This document shows, piece by piece, positions 1 through 10,027 of a DNA stretch of 64,000 bases (position 1 is its first letter; every line of letters begins with the position of its first letter). This DNA is from Dipteris shenzhenensis (taxonomy: Eukaryota > Polypodiophyta > Polypodiopsida > Gleicheniales). The stretch lies in the NCBI GenBank assembly GCA_047967505.1, contig CM106538.1, one strand, 5' to 3'. The notes below the pieces were generated by a model. That model searched no databases and was not told the origin of the DNA. It saw only the letters and a program-made list of their open reading frames with translations. The position numbers and the translations under genes were made by a program.

Positions 1-266
1 ACCATTGATATGGTGATGGAGTAGGAAAAGGAAAGAGTACAGACCATGTGGTTGGCCGTGGGAGTAATCCAAGATTTGTATTAAGTTGAAACGTGAAAAA
101 TAAACTGCTGCATGATAAGGGACAGCATGGAAAATTGCAAAAAAAACTGAGTACATCTTGAGGTAAAACACTGATATTTACAGTGAGGGCCAAACAGCTT
201 GGCAAAATCTAACAGTGCAAAAAAAAACCCAAACACCAACAGCCATGTATCAACCCTTGTATGAGA
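1..266. other. AT-rich flank, no gene seen
   Basis: I see no reading frame, LTR end or RNA gene here. Short A runs occur near 130 and 215. On the minus strand it lies just downstream of the coiled-coil frame that ends at 267, so it could be 3' untranslated sequence of that unit. Confidence 0.4.
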
Positions 267-1916
267 TTACTGAGGGTGGTAAACAGCAGCCTGTTCCTCT
301 GCCTTCTCCTCTTCCGCCTTCGTATTTGGCTCTGTGGCCTTTTGTGCATCCCTTTGCTCTGGCTCAGTCATAGGTATCTGTGGATGGGGTGCTTCCTCCT
401 CACACTCAAGCATGTCCATCACATTTCTCAGATTTTCATACTTGTCTTTATATCGGTGGTATCGCCGGTAGTAATGATCCTTTTGCTCTTGCAAGGTGGA
501 CTGGGAAGTATGGAGGGTGGCCAACTGCATCCGAAGATCTGTGAATTCTTCCTCCATGGATGAACGCTTCTTTTCCAATTCAGCCACTCTGGATTCTGAT
601 TTTTCTTTGGCAATCTCGGAGGAAGACAAAGACTCTTTTAACTGTGTAATCTCCTGGTGAAATCTGGTCACCTCTGTGACATGCTGGCTGTGCAAAGTTG
701 CCAGAGCTGCGGCATGTTGGCTGCGTAAAGTTGTCATTGCTGCTTCCCATTCTTGCCTGTGATTATGGAGGCGATCCTCAAGGGCAGCCTTCTGAATATT
801 CCAAGCGATGACACGCTCATGTATTGCTGAGTCCTTCTCTTTCTGCCACCTTTCCTCCTGTTGTCGAAGTGTCACGCTAGTGGCGCGCTGCTGGGCTGCC
901 TGTGCTCTCTCGAATTCTAACTTTAAATGTTGCTGTTGAGAGAGGAGCTTATGAGCATAACCTGTGGAATTGAAGACCGCTGTCCCAAGCTGCGTGAAGG
1001 TGTCGTCCATGATACGCTGAGCAAGATGCAGGGACCTTTTCATCCATGCATACCTGTCGCTGTAATTCATCCTGTCTGCCAAATTAATGACGTCCCCCAA
1101 TTCCTCAAACATGTCAGGGAGAACTCCCTCTTCCTCGGTTGACAGGTTTCCTGTAGGTGCCAATTTGTCCAAGTGCACAAAACATGTCGGGGCCCTGGAG
1201 ATCTTTTTGTTCTGTGCGAGGCAGTCCTACAAGGGAATGGTGAAGATTTGATTGAGATCCTCCTCTTCCCCACATACTGGTGAGCGTTTTTTGTGAAGGA
1301 CAGATAGTAGTTGGCTGTAATCTTCATTCTGTTTTTCCACCAGGGAAATATTTGAAAGAGGTGGGCCCGATGAAGCAGCTATGTAAGCTGTGAACATATC
1401 ATTCTCATGAAGGGGTGGGCAATCCACAGATTGGGGCAGAATCCCTTCCTCAAATACCTCCTCTGATGCTGAAGTGGCCGATGGAGCATCTCCTCGAGAG
1501 GGGCTCCCACTCCCGTCTCTAGTCCTGTCTCTGTCTGGGGAGGGCGAAATGTGAAGTACACCCTGGGATGACACCTCCTGAGAAAGCCCGTGGGAGTGGG
1601 AGTCGGGTCCCAGGCTAAGATTCAGGTCCAACACTTGGTCCAAAACATGGTCAGAGATCGCCTGAACTGTGGTGATGACTACATCGGTGAAAGTGGTAGG
1701 GAGTGAAGACGAAACATCTGCAGTCCTTCGTAACAATACACCTGTCGAGGAAGTCCCGGGTACAACAGTCGTCGTCACTGGTACAATAGGAGGTGTACCT
1801 GGTGCAATCCCTCCCATTGAAAGTCTGGAGATCGCTGGAGAAGCCTGGACAAGTGTGACTGATGGAGAGGCAAGTCCTGGCACGGGCACGACTGATGGAG
1901 ATACAAGACATGTCAC
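267..1916 (-). pseudogene. S/T/P-rich plus coiled-coil ORF, one in-frame stop
   Basis: Two minus-strand frames, 1916-1227 and 1178-267, are in the same phase and are separated only by a TAG at 1227-1229, so together they read as one product of about 550 residues. The first part is rich in Ser, Thr and Pro (many SPS, TPP and VPG tracts) and ends acidic (GEEEDLNQ). The second part has long Glu/Gln/Lys/Arg heptad-like stretches typical of a coiled coil and ends in a Glu/Lys/Ala tail. I see no signal peptide, membrane segment or catalytic motif. It lies on the same strand and downstream of the gypsy integrase at 5489, the place where Athila-type elements carry an env-like ORF. That placement is only suggestive, because tandem arrays lie between. 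Function not recognised; it could also be an unrelated host gene fragment. Confidence 0.5.
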
Positions 1917-2188
1917 TGATGGTAACCCTATGGCACCGGTAACAGAATATACTGAAGAAGCTCCGGTGCAGACTTCATGAGGTGGCGCTTACCGAGGTGT
2001 CCTCCTGAGCGAAAGAGGAGAAGAGGCAGTCCCGGGGGAAGGAACACTGGAAGTGACAGTGAACGATGTGGAAGAGGGGGTGACAGGAGGGGAGAGAGAT
2101 ATGAAGGGAGGCGACCTTTGACAATGGGAGGAGGGTTGGCCTTCCACTGATGAAGTAAGAAGGTGAGGTGGGGCCCACAAGTACAGGT

Positions 2189-3231
2189 TTATGTGCCCCG
2201 ACGCTTGCGAACTGTGTTACGAAAGGCAGAGTAGAAGAGTGAGGCGAAATCATAGGGAGTGACCGAGAGAATGGAGTCTAAGGCAGAATGGATCGCCTTG
2301 GTGATGAAGAAGTGGCCTGGGGCAGAGTAGAAGTGCGTGAACAAATACCTCGCTAGAAGCGCTTCTCGGTTGTTTCCCTCGAGAACCTTCTTGCACTCAT
2401 GTCCTCTGCGATGAGTTTTACAGGTAGACAAGAAGGACAGAAATGTGGGTGAGCCAGTGTGAGGTGGCAAAAAGGGAAGTGTGGGAAGACGGAGATATGT
2501 GGATACGAGACTAGGAGTGAACATGTGACGGGAATTCAAGAATCCGAATGTGTCTGTTGCAAAGTCATAAGATTGAATGAACGCAGTACACATTTGGACG
2601 TCCACCTGGGGAAGTGTGACATCATCAAACTCCATGAGAGACATGCGGGCTATCTCATCAGGTGACAAGATGCTAGACAGCTTGAGTGTGGGATCGAGGA
2701 AAGGTTTGAAAACCACCCGAATGATCGAGGAGGATGAATTGGGGGTGGAAGATCACAAGCCGTACTTTGTGGGGCCAAATCACCGCCACCGTTACTGCGA
2801 CCACTGTGCCCACTGTGCCCACTGGATGCCTTGGATGGTGTTTTGATTGTACCTGTGGGGGGCAGATAGTCAGAGCCTCCATGATCTGAATCAGAGGAAC
2901 TCGAAAAGGGGGATAGCTCCTCATCCGATATGATAGTGATCCTGTTGGAGGAAGGTGAATCTGCAGCTGCTCGAGGTCGTTTCGAAGTGCTCTGTGGTGT
3001 AGACCCGGCACCCAGGTCATCAGTGGTGCGTTTGCCAAGTGATGCCATGGAAGATGGTCCCGATCCTGTTTTGTGGCCTGCTCGAGCCCGATGGAAGTCA
3101 ATGAATAAAGTATCGCGGGGTAATCTGGGTTTGTACTTGTGGCGAGAGGCACGGGTAGGCATGAACGATGGCGTCGTATGGAGAGGAAAAGAGTACGGAG
3201 GGGGTGTCGATGTCGAGGTCTGGAGAGGCAA
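2189..3231 (-). pseudogene. Upstream part of the same unrecognised ORF, frameshifted
   Basis: Two overlapping minus-strand frames, 3231-2650 and 2716-2189, read as one protein if a shift of frame near 2700-2740 is allowed. The first has a likely inner start at MASLGKRTTDD and basic KR and SKRPRAAAD patches that could be nuclear localisation signals. A Ser/Asp acidic tract and an SGHSGHSG repeat follow. The second is a globular-looking stretch with FKPFLDPTLKLSSILSPDE and RYLFTHFYSAPGHFFI, ending in RKRRG. Sequence between 2188 and 1917 continues the S/T/P-rich character in shifting frames, which links it to the coiled-coil frame downstream. The whole 3231-267 tract may be one decayed gene of roughly 950 codons. 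I do not recognise the family. Confidence 0.45.
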
Positions 3232-3459
3232 GGAGGGAGGAGGAGGTGTTGATGTCGAGGTTAAGCCCGGAATCTGCTACGAGAGAATTCCTTAGCAGAG
3301 CCACCAGTGCAGGCCCATGCTTCGATGGAGAGGAAAAGAGTGAGGAAGGGGTTTCGGTGGAGAGGGAGAGCAAAAGGACGGATGTAGACTAGGGGGGAGG
3401 AGGGGGGGCTGGAGCAAGGAGGGGAGAGGGGGTGATGCAGAGGGTGTAGGGAGGAGAAG

Positions 3460-4797
3460 GGGGGAGAGTTGCTCCAGAGAGGGGGACGTAGGCAGATAGA
3501 GGGGGGCTGCGCAGGAGAGAGGGGGAGGGGCAGGGTGGTGGGTACAGGGAGAGCGGGGAGGGGCTGTTGTGCAAGAGAGGGGGAGGGGACTGTTGCGCAG
3601 GAGAGGGGGAGAGGGGAAGGGTGGTGGGTAAAGGGGAAGAGGGGGGGGGCCTGTTGTGCAGGAGAGGGGGAGGGGGCTGTTGCGCAGGAGAGGGGGAGGG
3701 GACTGTTGTGCAGGAGAGGGGGAGGGGGGAAGGGTGGTGGGTAAAGGGGGAGAGGGGGGGGGGGCCTGTTGCGCAGGAGAGGGGGAGGGGGCTGTTGCGC
3801 AGGAGAGGGGGAGGGGGGAAGGGTGGTGGGAAAAGGGGGAGAGGGGGGGGCCTGTTGCGCAGGAGAGGGGGAGGGGGCTGTTGCGCAGGAGAGGGGGAGG
3901 GGACTGTTGCACAGGAGAGGGGGAGAGGGGACTGTTGCGCAGGAGAGGGGGAGAGGGGAAGGGTGGTGGGTAAAGGGGGAGAGGGGGGGGGGGCCTGTTG
4001 CGCAGGAGAGGGGGAGGGGGCTGTTGCGCAGGAGAGAGGGAGAGGGGAAGGGTGGTGGGTAAAGGGGGAGAGGGGGGGGGCCTGTTGCGCAGGAGAGGGG
4101 GAGGGGGGAGCGTGGTGGGTAAAGGGGGAGAGGGGGGCCCTGTTGCGCAGGAGAGGGGGAGGGGGAAGGGTGGTGGTAAAGGGGGAGAGGGGGGGCCTGT
4201 TGCGCAGGAGAGGAGGAGGGGGGAAGGGTGGTGGTAAAGGGGGAGAGCGGGGGGCCTGTTGCGCAGGAGAGGAGGAGGGGGGAAGGGTGGGGGTAAAGGG
4301 GGAGAGGGGGGGGCCTGTTGCGCAGGAGAGGATGGGTGAAGGGTGGTGGGTAAAGGTGGAGAGGGGGGGGCCTGTTGCGCAGGAGAGGAGGAGGGGGGGG
4401 AAGGGTGGTGGGTAAAGGGGGAGAGGGGGGGGCTGTTGCGTAGGAGAGGAGGAGAGGGGAAGGGTGGTGGGTAAAGGGGGAGAGGGGGGGGCCTGTTGCG
4501 CAGGAGAGGGGGAGGGGGGAGCGTGGTGGGTAAAGGGGGAGAGGGGAGGCCTGTTGCGTAGGAGAGGAGGAGAGGGGAAGGGTGGTGGGTAAAAGGGGAG
4601 AGGGGGGGGGCTGTTGCGTAGGAGAGGAGCAGGGGGGAAGGATGGTGGGTAAAGGGGGAGAGGGGGGGGGCTGTTGCGTAGGAGAGGAGGAGAGGGGAAG
4701 GGTGGTTGGTAAAGGGGGAGAGGGGGGGCTGTTGCGTAGGAGAGGAGGAGGGGGGAAGGGTGGTGGGTAAAGGGGGAGAGGGGGGGGGCTGAACCAA
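3460..4797. repeat. Purine-rich minisatellite, about 55-60 bp units
   Basis: More than twenty imperfect copies of one unit run head to tail. Each unit carries the landmark tgttgcgcaggagaggggg, then a G/A tract, then gggtggtgggtaaaggggg. Unit length varies because the G runs vary. The strand bias is extreme: the plus strand is nearly free of C outside tgcgcag. On the minus strand units of about 20 codons stay open for hundreds of residues in two frames, giving Pro/Leu/Ser-rich repeats, and on the plus strand a Gly/Arg/Glu-rich frame stays open too. That is expected of a repeat close to a multiple of three with few T/A combinations, so I do not call a protein. Confidence 0.85.
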
Positions 4798-5130
4798 GGG
4801 TGGAAAGAGAAGGTGTTTGTAAGAGAGAGGTAGGAGTTGGACAGAGGGTGGAAAGAGAAGGTGTTTGTAAGAGAGAGGTGGGAGTTGGACAGAGGGTGGA
4901 AATAGAAGGTGTTTGTAAGAGAGAGGTAGGGAGTTGGACAGAGGGTGGAAAGAGAAGGTGTTTGTAAGAGAGAGGTAGGGAGTTGGTGGACAGAGGGTGG
5001 AAAGAGAAGGTTTTTGTAAGAGAGAGGTAGAAGTTGGACAGAGGGTGCAAAGAGAAGGTGTTTGTAAGAGGGAGGTGGAAGTTGGAGAGAAGGTAGAAGG
5101 AGAAGGAGTTTGTAAAACAGGATGAAAAGG
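4798..5130. repeat. Second tandem array, about 50-bp units
   Basis: Six or so copies of a unit containing ggtggaaagagaaggtgttt, then gtaagagagaggtag and gagttggacaga. The unit differs from that of the neighbouring 3460-4797 array although both are purine-rich. Copies near 5040-5130 are more diverged, which suggests the array decays towards the integrase end. Confidence 0.8.
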
Positions 5131-5460
5131 GGAGGCCGTAGTTAGAGAGAGAAAGTGACACAGAGTGAAAAAGGGAGGCTGCATTTTAAGGGTGGTCATT
5201 TAGAGAGAGAGTGGCACGGGATGGAAAAAGGTGGTCACACTTAGAGAGAGAAAGTGGCTTGGGGTGAAAAATGGAGGGCTCACTTAGAGAGAGACAATGA
5301 CACTTGGGTGGAAAGAGAAGGACCCATTTAGAGAGAAAAATTGGCACCAAGGGGAGAGAGGAGGAGCCATGTAGAGAGAGAAAGTGGCACTAGGGGCAGA
5401 GAGGAGGACCCTTGTAGAAAGAGAAAGTGGCCCTCACTCAGAGGGAGAAGATGTCACCAG
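5131..5460. repeat. Diverged tandem array of agagagagaaagtggc units
   Basis: Five to six degenerate units of roughly 50-60 bp share the core ttagagagagaaagtgg followed by a variable G/A tract. The array begins where the second array fades and stops about 30 bp before the stop codon of the gypsy integrase frame. It could belong to the 3' untranslated part of that element. Confidence 0.65.
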
Positions 5461-5488
5461 GAAGGAGAAGGATTAGGAGGGTGTTTTC

Positions 5489-7270
5489 TCATTGATCATG
5501 GTACCTCTTGATGCGTGACCCATTCACCAGTGCAGGTAGAAGTCTGCCTTCCAAAGTGGCCAAGTAGACTCCGCCACTTGGGATAAGCTTGGCAATGAAA
5601 AATGGACCTGTCCAACCACTCACAAACTTAGGTTTGTGTTTGAGAAACTTACTGGAATACAAGAGTACTAAATCTCCGACTTTGAAATTCCTTTTTTTGA
5701 GGTTCCGGTCATGCCAAGCTTTTTGTCGCTTCTGCCAAACTTCTTGAGCGAAAACTGCTTCACGTCGATGCTCTGCCAGTGCTTCCGCACGTGGGTAATA
5801 GGGAGAGGAAAATTTGTGAACTATTTGAAGCAGGTGAACTAGTGCAGCAATGGTGTCATTTAGGAAGTGAGACCCTCTATCACTTATCAACTCAACAGGA
5901 CAACCAAACCGAGAGATGATCTGGTCATATAGAAATGTGGCTACTACCTGGGCTGTACAGTTCTTGACTGCCTTGGCTTCGACCCATTTGGTTCCATAGT
6001 CGGTGGCAAGCAGAGCATACTTGTTCCCTTGGCGTGTGGCAGGAGAGATGGGTCCAATGAAATTCAATCCCCAGCGATAGAAGGGAGGCACCGGAGTGAA
6101 TGGTTTGAGAGGGAGGTACTCACGCCTTGTAGGCTTGGGGCCCGCTCGTTGACATGAATCACATCTAGTCACATGAACATGGCAGTCGCGGAAGAGCTTG
6201 GGCCACCAGAACCTTGCTCGCATGATCTTACGAGTAGTAGCATCTGAGGCCATATGCCCTCCACCTATGCCAGCATGTGCCTCTTTAAGAATGGATTGTG
6301 TCTCGTGCGGAAGCACACACCGTCTCAAGATCTGATCCTTCCCGAGCTTGTACAATTGACCTGCAATCAACTTAAAAGGAGCAGCTTGAAGGATCCGTTT
6401 GCGTTTCTCTGTTGGAGTTAATCCTGGAGGAAAGCCACCTGTAGACAAGAGGTGTACTATGTTGGCATACCATGGTGGGAAGCAGTCCACCGCAAATAGG
6501 CATTCATCAGGTAGTGCCATTATTCCGAACAAGCCCGCATCGGGTAAGTCATCGGTGATACCACTGGCTGGTTCCCCGGAATGTAACCTGGACAACTGGT
6601 CTGCAGGTTGATGCAGTCTCCCAGCCCTCACCACAATGTCGAATTCAAATTCTTGAAAAAGAAGAATCCATTTGCTTATCCAGCCACCATGAGTAGGCTT
6701 ATTCAATAAATACTTAAGAGCTTGATGATCAGTGATGATCACAAACTTGTTGCCCAAGAGGTAGTGACGATACTTGGTCATGGCATAAACCATGCCGAGG
6801 CCCTCCCTTTCTGTAATACTGTAATTGCGTTCTGCTCCATTGAGTTGTCGACTCGCGAAGTAGATCGGCAAATCAATCTTGGTATCTTGGTTAGGTTGAG
6901 CCAGTATAGCACCTACTGCCCACCCACTAGCATCCACATGGACATGAAAAATTACATCCCAATCGGGCTGCCTGAGGATGGGGGCCTTCACGAGGCGATG
7001 CTTCAGATCATCAAAGGCTAGTTGTTGTGGGGTGGCCCAAACAAACGATCGGTCTTGATGTAGGAGTTCTGTCAGGGCAATAGCAATGTCGGCATAGAAA
7101 CGTATGAACCTTTGGTAATATCCTACATGCCCTAAGAAGGACTTCACCTCTTTAGGTGTACGAGGGATGGGCAATGAGATGATCACCTCTACCTTTGCGG
7201 GATCCGTGGTCATTCCCTCAGCAGAAACAATATGACCAAGGAGAACACCTCGGAGTGCGAGAAGAAACAT
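5489..7270 (-). pseudogene. Gypsy RNase H-integrase, damaged catalytic core
   Basis: This 593-residue frame starts in the RT thumb/connection (VKSFLGHVGYYQRFI). RNase H follows with D113 (HVDASG), E154/E156 (SITEREG), D181 (TDHQAL) and D224 (ADQLSR). The integrase zinc finger is complete: H332, H339, C370 and C373. The core is broken. The first catalytic Asp is Asn (WGLNFIGP, residue 403), the second is present (ISDRG, D464), and the sequence jumps from YYPRA (about 494) to the C-terminal domain, so the region with the catalytic Glu is missing. The C-terminus has VGDLVLLYSSKF and a GPFFIAKL strand but no chromodomain. It joins RT through a one-base frame shift near 7275. Confidence 0.85.
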
Positions 7271-7280
7271 TTGTCAGGGT

Positions 7281-7844
7281 TCAAACACAAGCGCACTCTC
7301 TGCACTTATCAAAGACCCATCTCAACTTATGTAGATGATCATTTTGTATGGCCGGATCAAGATGGGAGGCCGATTTACCATTAAAAACAGAGAAGTCATC
7401 TAGAAATACCTCAAGAAACTTACCAATATTCTCTTGAAAGAGTTTGGTTACGAGTCGTTGAAAGGTTGCCAGGGCATTACATAGTCCAAAGGGCGTCATT
7501 CGGTTGGCATATGTTCCCCATTGAGTGACAAAGGTAGTCTTGGGCTGATCCTGTTCTTTCACTCGGACTTGATTGTACCCGCTATATCCATCCATGAATG
7601 AGTATAAAGCATGTCCTGCCACTGTCTCCAACACTCTATCTGTGAAGGGAAGGGGGAACCTATCACGTCGTGTTGCAGCATTCAAACTCCGATAGTCAAC
7701 ACATATTCTACGTTTGCCGGTCTCTCTTTTGGGTACAATGACAATTCCACTGACCCAATCGGAGTAATCCACTGGGTAGATTAATCCTGCTTGCTCCATT
7801 TTCTGTATATCTGTTTGGACTGCCTTGCCATAGTTGGGATTCAT
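7281..7844 (-). pseudogene. Gypsy reverse transcriptase palm and fingers
   Basis: 187 residues containing the conserved RT blocks in order: GLIYPVDYSDWVSGIVIVPK, RICVDYRSLN, LYSFMDGYSGYNQV, TPFGLCNALATFQRL and the catalytic FLDDF (usually Y/F-x-DD). It would copy element RNA into cDNA inside virus-like particles. It is in the same frame as the upstream linker and separated only by TAA at 7848-7850. At its end KCRECACV runs into a stop; the shifted frame (LCLNPDKC) continues as the RNase H-integrase frame, showing a single-base indel. Confidence 0.88.
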
Positions 7845-7847
7845 GCG

Positions 7848-9290
7848 TTATGGACCTTTAATCACAGGGTCTGCATCGGGATATAAGTCGATGCTATGCT
7901 CCATGAAATCAGTGGGCACCCCCTTCAGATCCTTGTAGGACCAAGCAAAGACGTCCACAAATTCTTTAAAAAGGTCGGTGACTGCAACTAGAAGATAGTT
8001 ATGTTCCCAGACCCAAGTGGCTAACTTCAAATGCCTGGGTTGGTCCTCACTTCCAATGTTGAGATACCGCCAGTTCCGTGCCTCATCAACAGGGGCAATG
8101 CATTGGGATGTTGAGGTACTTGGTTCACCCATTCTCAGTCCTGTATGTGGTGGAGTATCTTCAAGGGGAAAGTCCCCCTCCACTTCTCTCAACCAAGATG
8201 AGGGGTAAGTAACTGGGGGGTTCTCAGGCATTGACTGAGATGTAGAATCAGTAGATGTTGCAGATGTTGTGTGCCTTCGATGCCTCGGTGACTGTTTCAG
8301 CATGCCCCGGTAAGGTAAGCCTTCCACCTCATAAGTGGTTTCCGGAAGGTCTTGAATTGAGGGGTGGTCGGCTTCTGATAAGAAAAGGTCAAGCAAAGTG
8401 AGATCGGCCATGTCCTCATCTCTGTATCCGGTATGCACCCTGGGTCCGCCCAAGACCTCAAGCTGTTGGTGGTGATTCTCCTGAAGTTCAGCAATGTCTA
8501 TGTCACTTTCTTCTAAATCACTATCATCATCAGTCTCGTCTTCATTAGTGTTCCTGTCTTCTCTATCACCATCATTGCACTTAGCAGTACCATGGTTGTA
8601 CACCGTAGTACCATGGTTGTGCACCGTAATACCATGATTGTACTGTGGAGTACCATTGGTGGGTTGTGCACTACTAGCCTCGTCCCTAGTAGATCCTTCA
8701 TTGTATCCTATAGTATTGTCAGCATCATTTTGACCAATGTCCTCCATGTCGGCCACTGGACGATCCTCAATGTTTACTGTAGTACCATCATTGTCCTCAG
8801 TACGATCCGTGGTGTCCACTGTAATACCCCTAGTGACCATTCTCTTATACATGTGTGGACTATTGCAAAGTCCAAAGGGCATCCTTTCGTAAACTAGTTC
8901 AGCCAGACCCTGTCGTTCTGGGTGGATTTCGGATACTGTAAGTAGGTGTTCTTCTTGATCTTCTTGTTGGCATAGTTCCACCATGTTGACCGCTAAGGAG
9001 CCCAGGGCTCCCATCCAATCCAAAATGACAGCCTCCTCGTCTTCTTGATCAGCCTGATCCAACAAGTAGGTCAAACTTTCAAATCCTTCTAGGGTTGTCT
9101 CCTCATTGATATCTTGGTCACCACCCCTGGGCCAGTCCCCACAGGCCCAATGCTCCTCTTCGACTCCGGCTTGTTCTTCAAAATCCTCCTCTCCGAGTTC
9201 TATTGGTATGTGCCTTACCTGCCCTGTGACCATATCTATTTCGAGGGATGTCGATCCTAATCCTGAATGGCTTTTGAAGACCGCAACCAT
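7848..9290 (-). pseudogene. Gypsy pre-RT linker with a copied RT motif
   Basis: A 480-residue acidic frame between protease and RT. Its C-terminus (FKEFVDVFAWSYKDLKG and HSIDLYPDADPVIKGP) is the usual segment just before gypsy RT. Two things are odd. Around 8840-8900 it contains MPFGLCNSPHMYKRM, a close copy of the RT motif that recurs at the proper place near 7460. Right after it come repeats of about 27-30 bp encoding YNHGTTV-like units (8585-8660). The rest is low-complexity Glu/Asp/Thr. It is in a different frame from protease, so a shift lies near 9260-9290. Confidence 0.7.
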
Positions 9291-10012
9291 GGCCTACCAA
9301 GAAGTAGAGGGTAAGTTTGTTCATTTTCGGTCATATCAAGGACAACAAAATTGGAGAGAAAAGTTACTCCGCCAATCTTCATGTGAACACCTTTGACTGC
9401 ACCCATTGGTTTTACTCTGCGTTGATCAGCCATGCGTACCTGAAAGTGAACATCACTTGTCAACTTCAACCCTAGTTTTTGGAGTGTACCTTTTGGCATA
9501 ATGTTCACAGCCGCCCCACCATCGAGGAAGACGTCCTTCAGCTCCACTCCATGGATCTCCACGGTGAGCTTGGGACTTTGTTCACAAGTGAGGGCAGCGT
9601 AGGCAGAGAAGTGGTCCGGTGTAGACCCATGCTGAGCCGGTAATGTCTCTGGTGTTGGCCCACTCGGAGTAGATCCCTTGTGTCGACCTCATGGGAGGCG
9701 ATTCAGAAATGTAATAGTCTGATGCTTGATTTGGGGGGACAATAGACAAAGTTGTCGTAGAGTGAGGTTGGGTTTGAAACTCATAAGATCTTCAAACAAG
9801 GAGTAGTGGTGGACACTAGCATTAGCCTTCTGCAACTTCATCCTCCTAGCCTCTGGCCGAGGGTCGAAGCTTACACGAGGATGTGGATGTAGGTCTGAAC
9901 TGTGAGTCATTGTCTCCAGTGGTTTCTCTTCCATTACTCCTTTCCCTTTTTCCTGGGCAGGACTAGGTCTTGTCCCCATAGCCTCTTCTCTGTTGAGTGC
10001 TGTTGGGGACAA
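9257..10012 (-). pseudogene. Gypsy gag C-terminus and aspartic protease
   Basis: Two frames in phase with gag, 10012-9689 and 9562-9257, are divided by a TGA at 9686-9688. The second carries the retroviral-type protease: VFLDGGAAVNIMP, where DGG replaces the usual DSG/DTG as in many plant gypsy elements, followed by the late conserved YPLLLGRPWLR. The enzyme would cleave the Gag-Pol precursor. The first part is a Pro/Arg/Lys-rich spacer. All of it is in the same frame as gag beyond the TGA at 10028, so gag and protease were once continuous or joined by readthrough. Confidence 0.75.
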
Positions 10013-10027
10013 AGTGGGAGGACCTAC

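Noticed and set aside
1669-1980. Plus-strand 103-residue frame
   Set aside because: It is complementary to the S/T/P-rich minus frame, which is longer and continues in phase into the coiled coil.
3567-4415. Plus-strand Gly/Arg-rich frame of 282 residues
   Set aside because: It is the opposite strand of the same minisatellite; openness follows from the unit sequence.
3292-5199. Minus-strand frames of 635 and 590 residues
   Set aside because: They are translations of tandem repeats, open in more than one frame at once, Pro/Leu/Ser only, with no domain.
3460-5460. Possible CRISPR-like array
   Set aside because: Units are contiguous and alike over their full length, with no distinct spacers, and the context is a plant nuclear genome.
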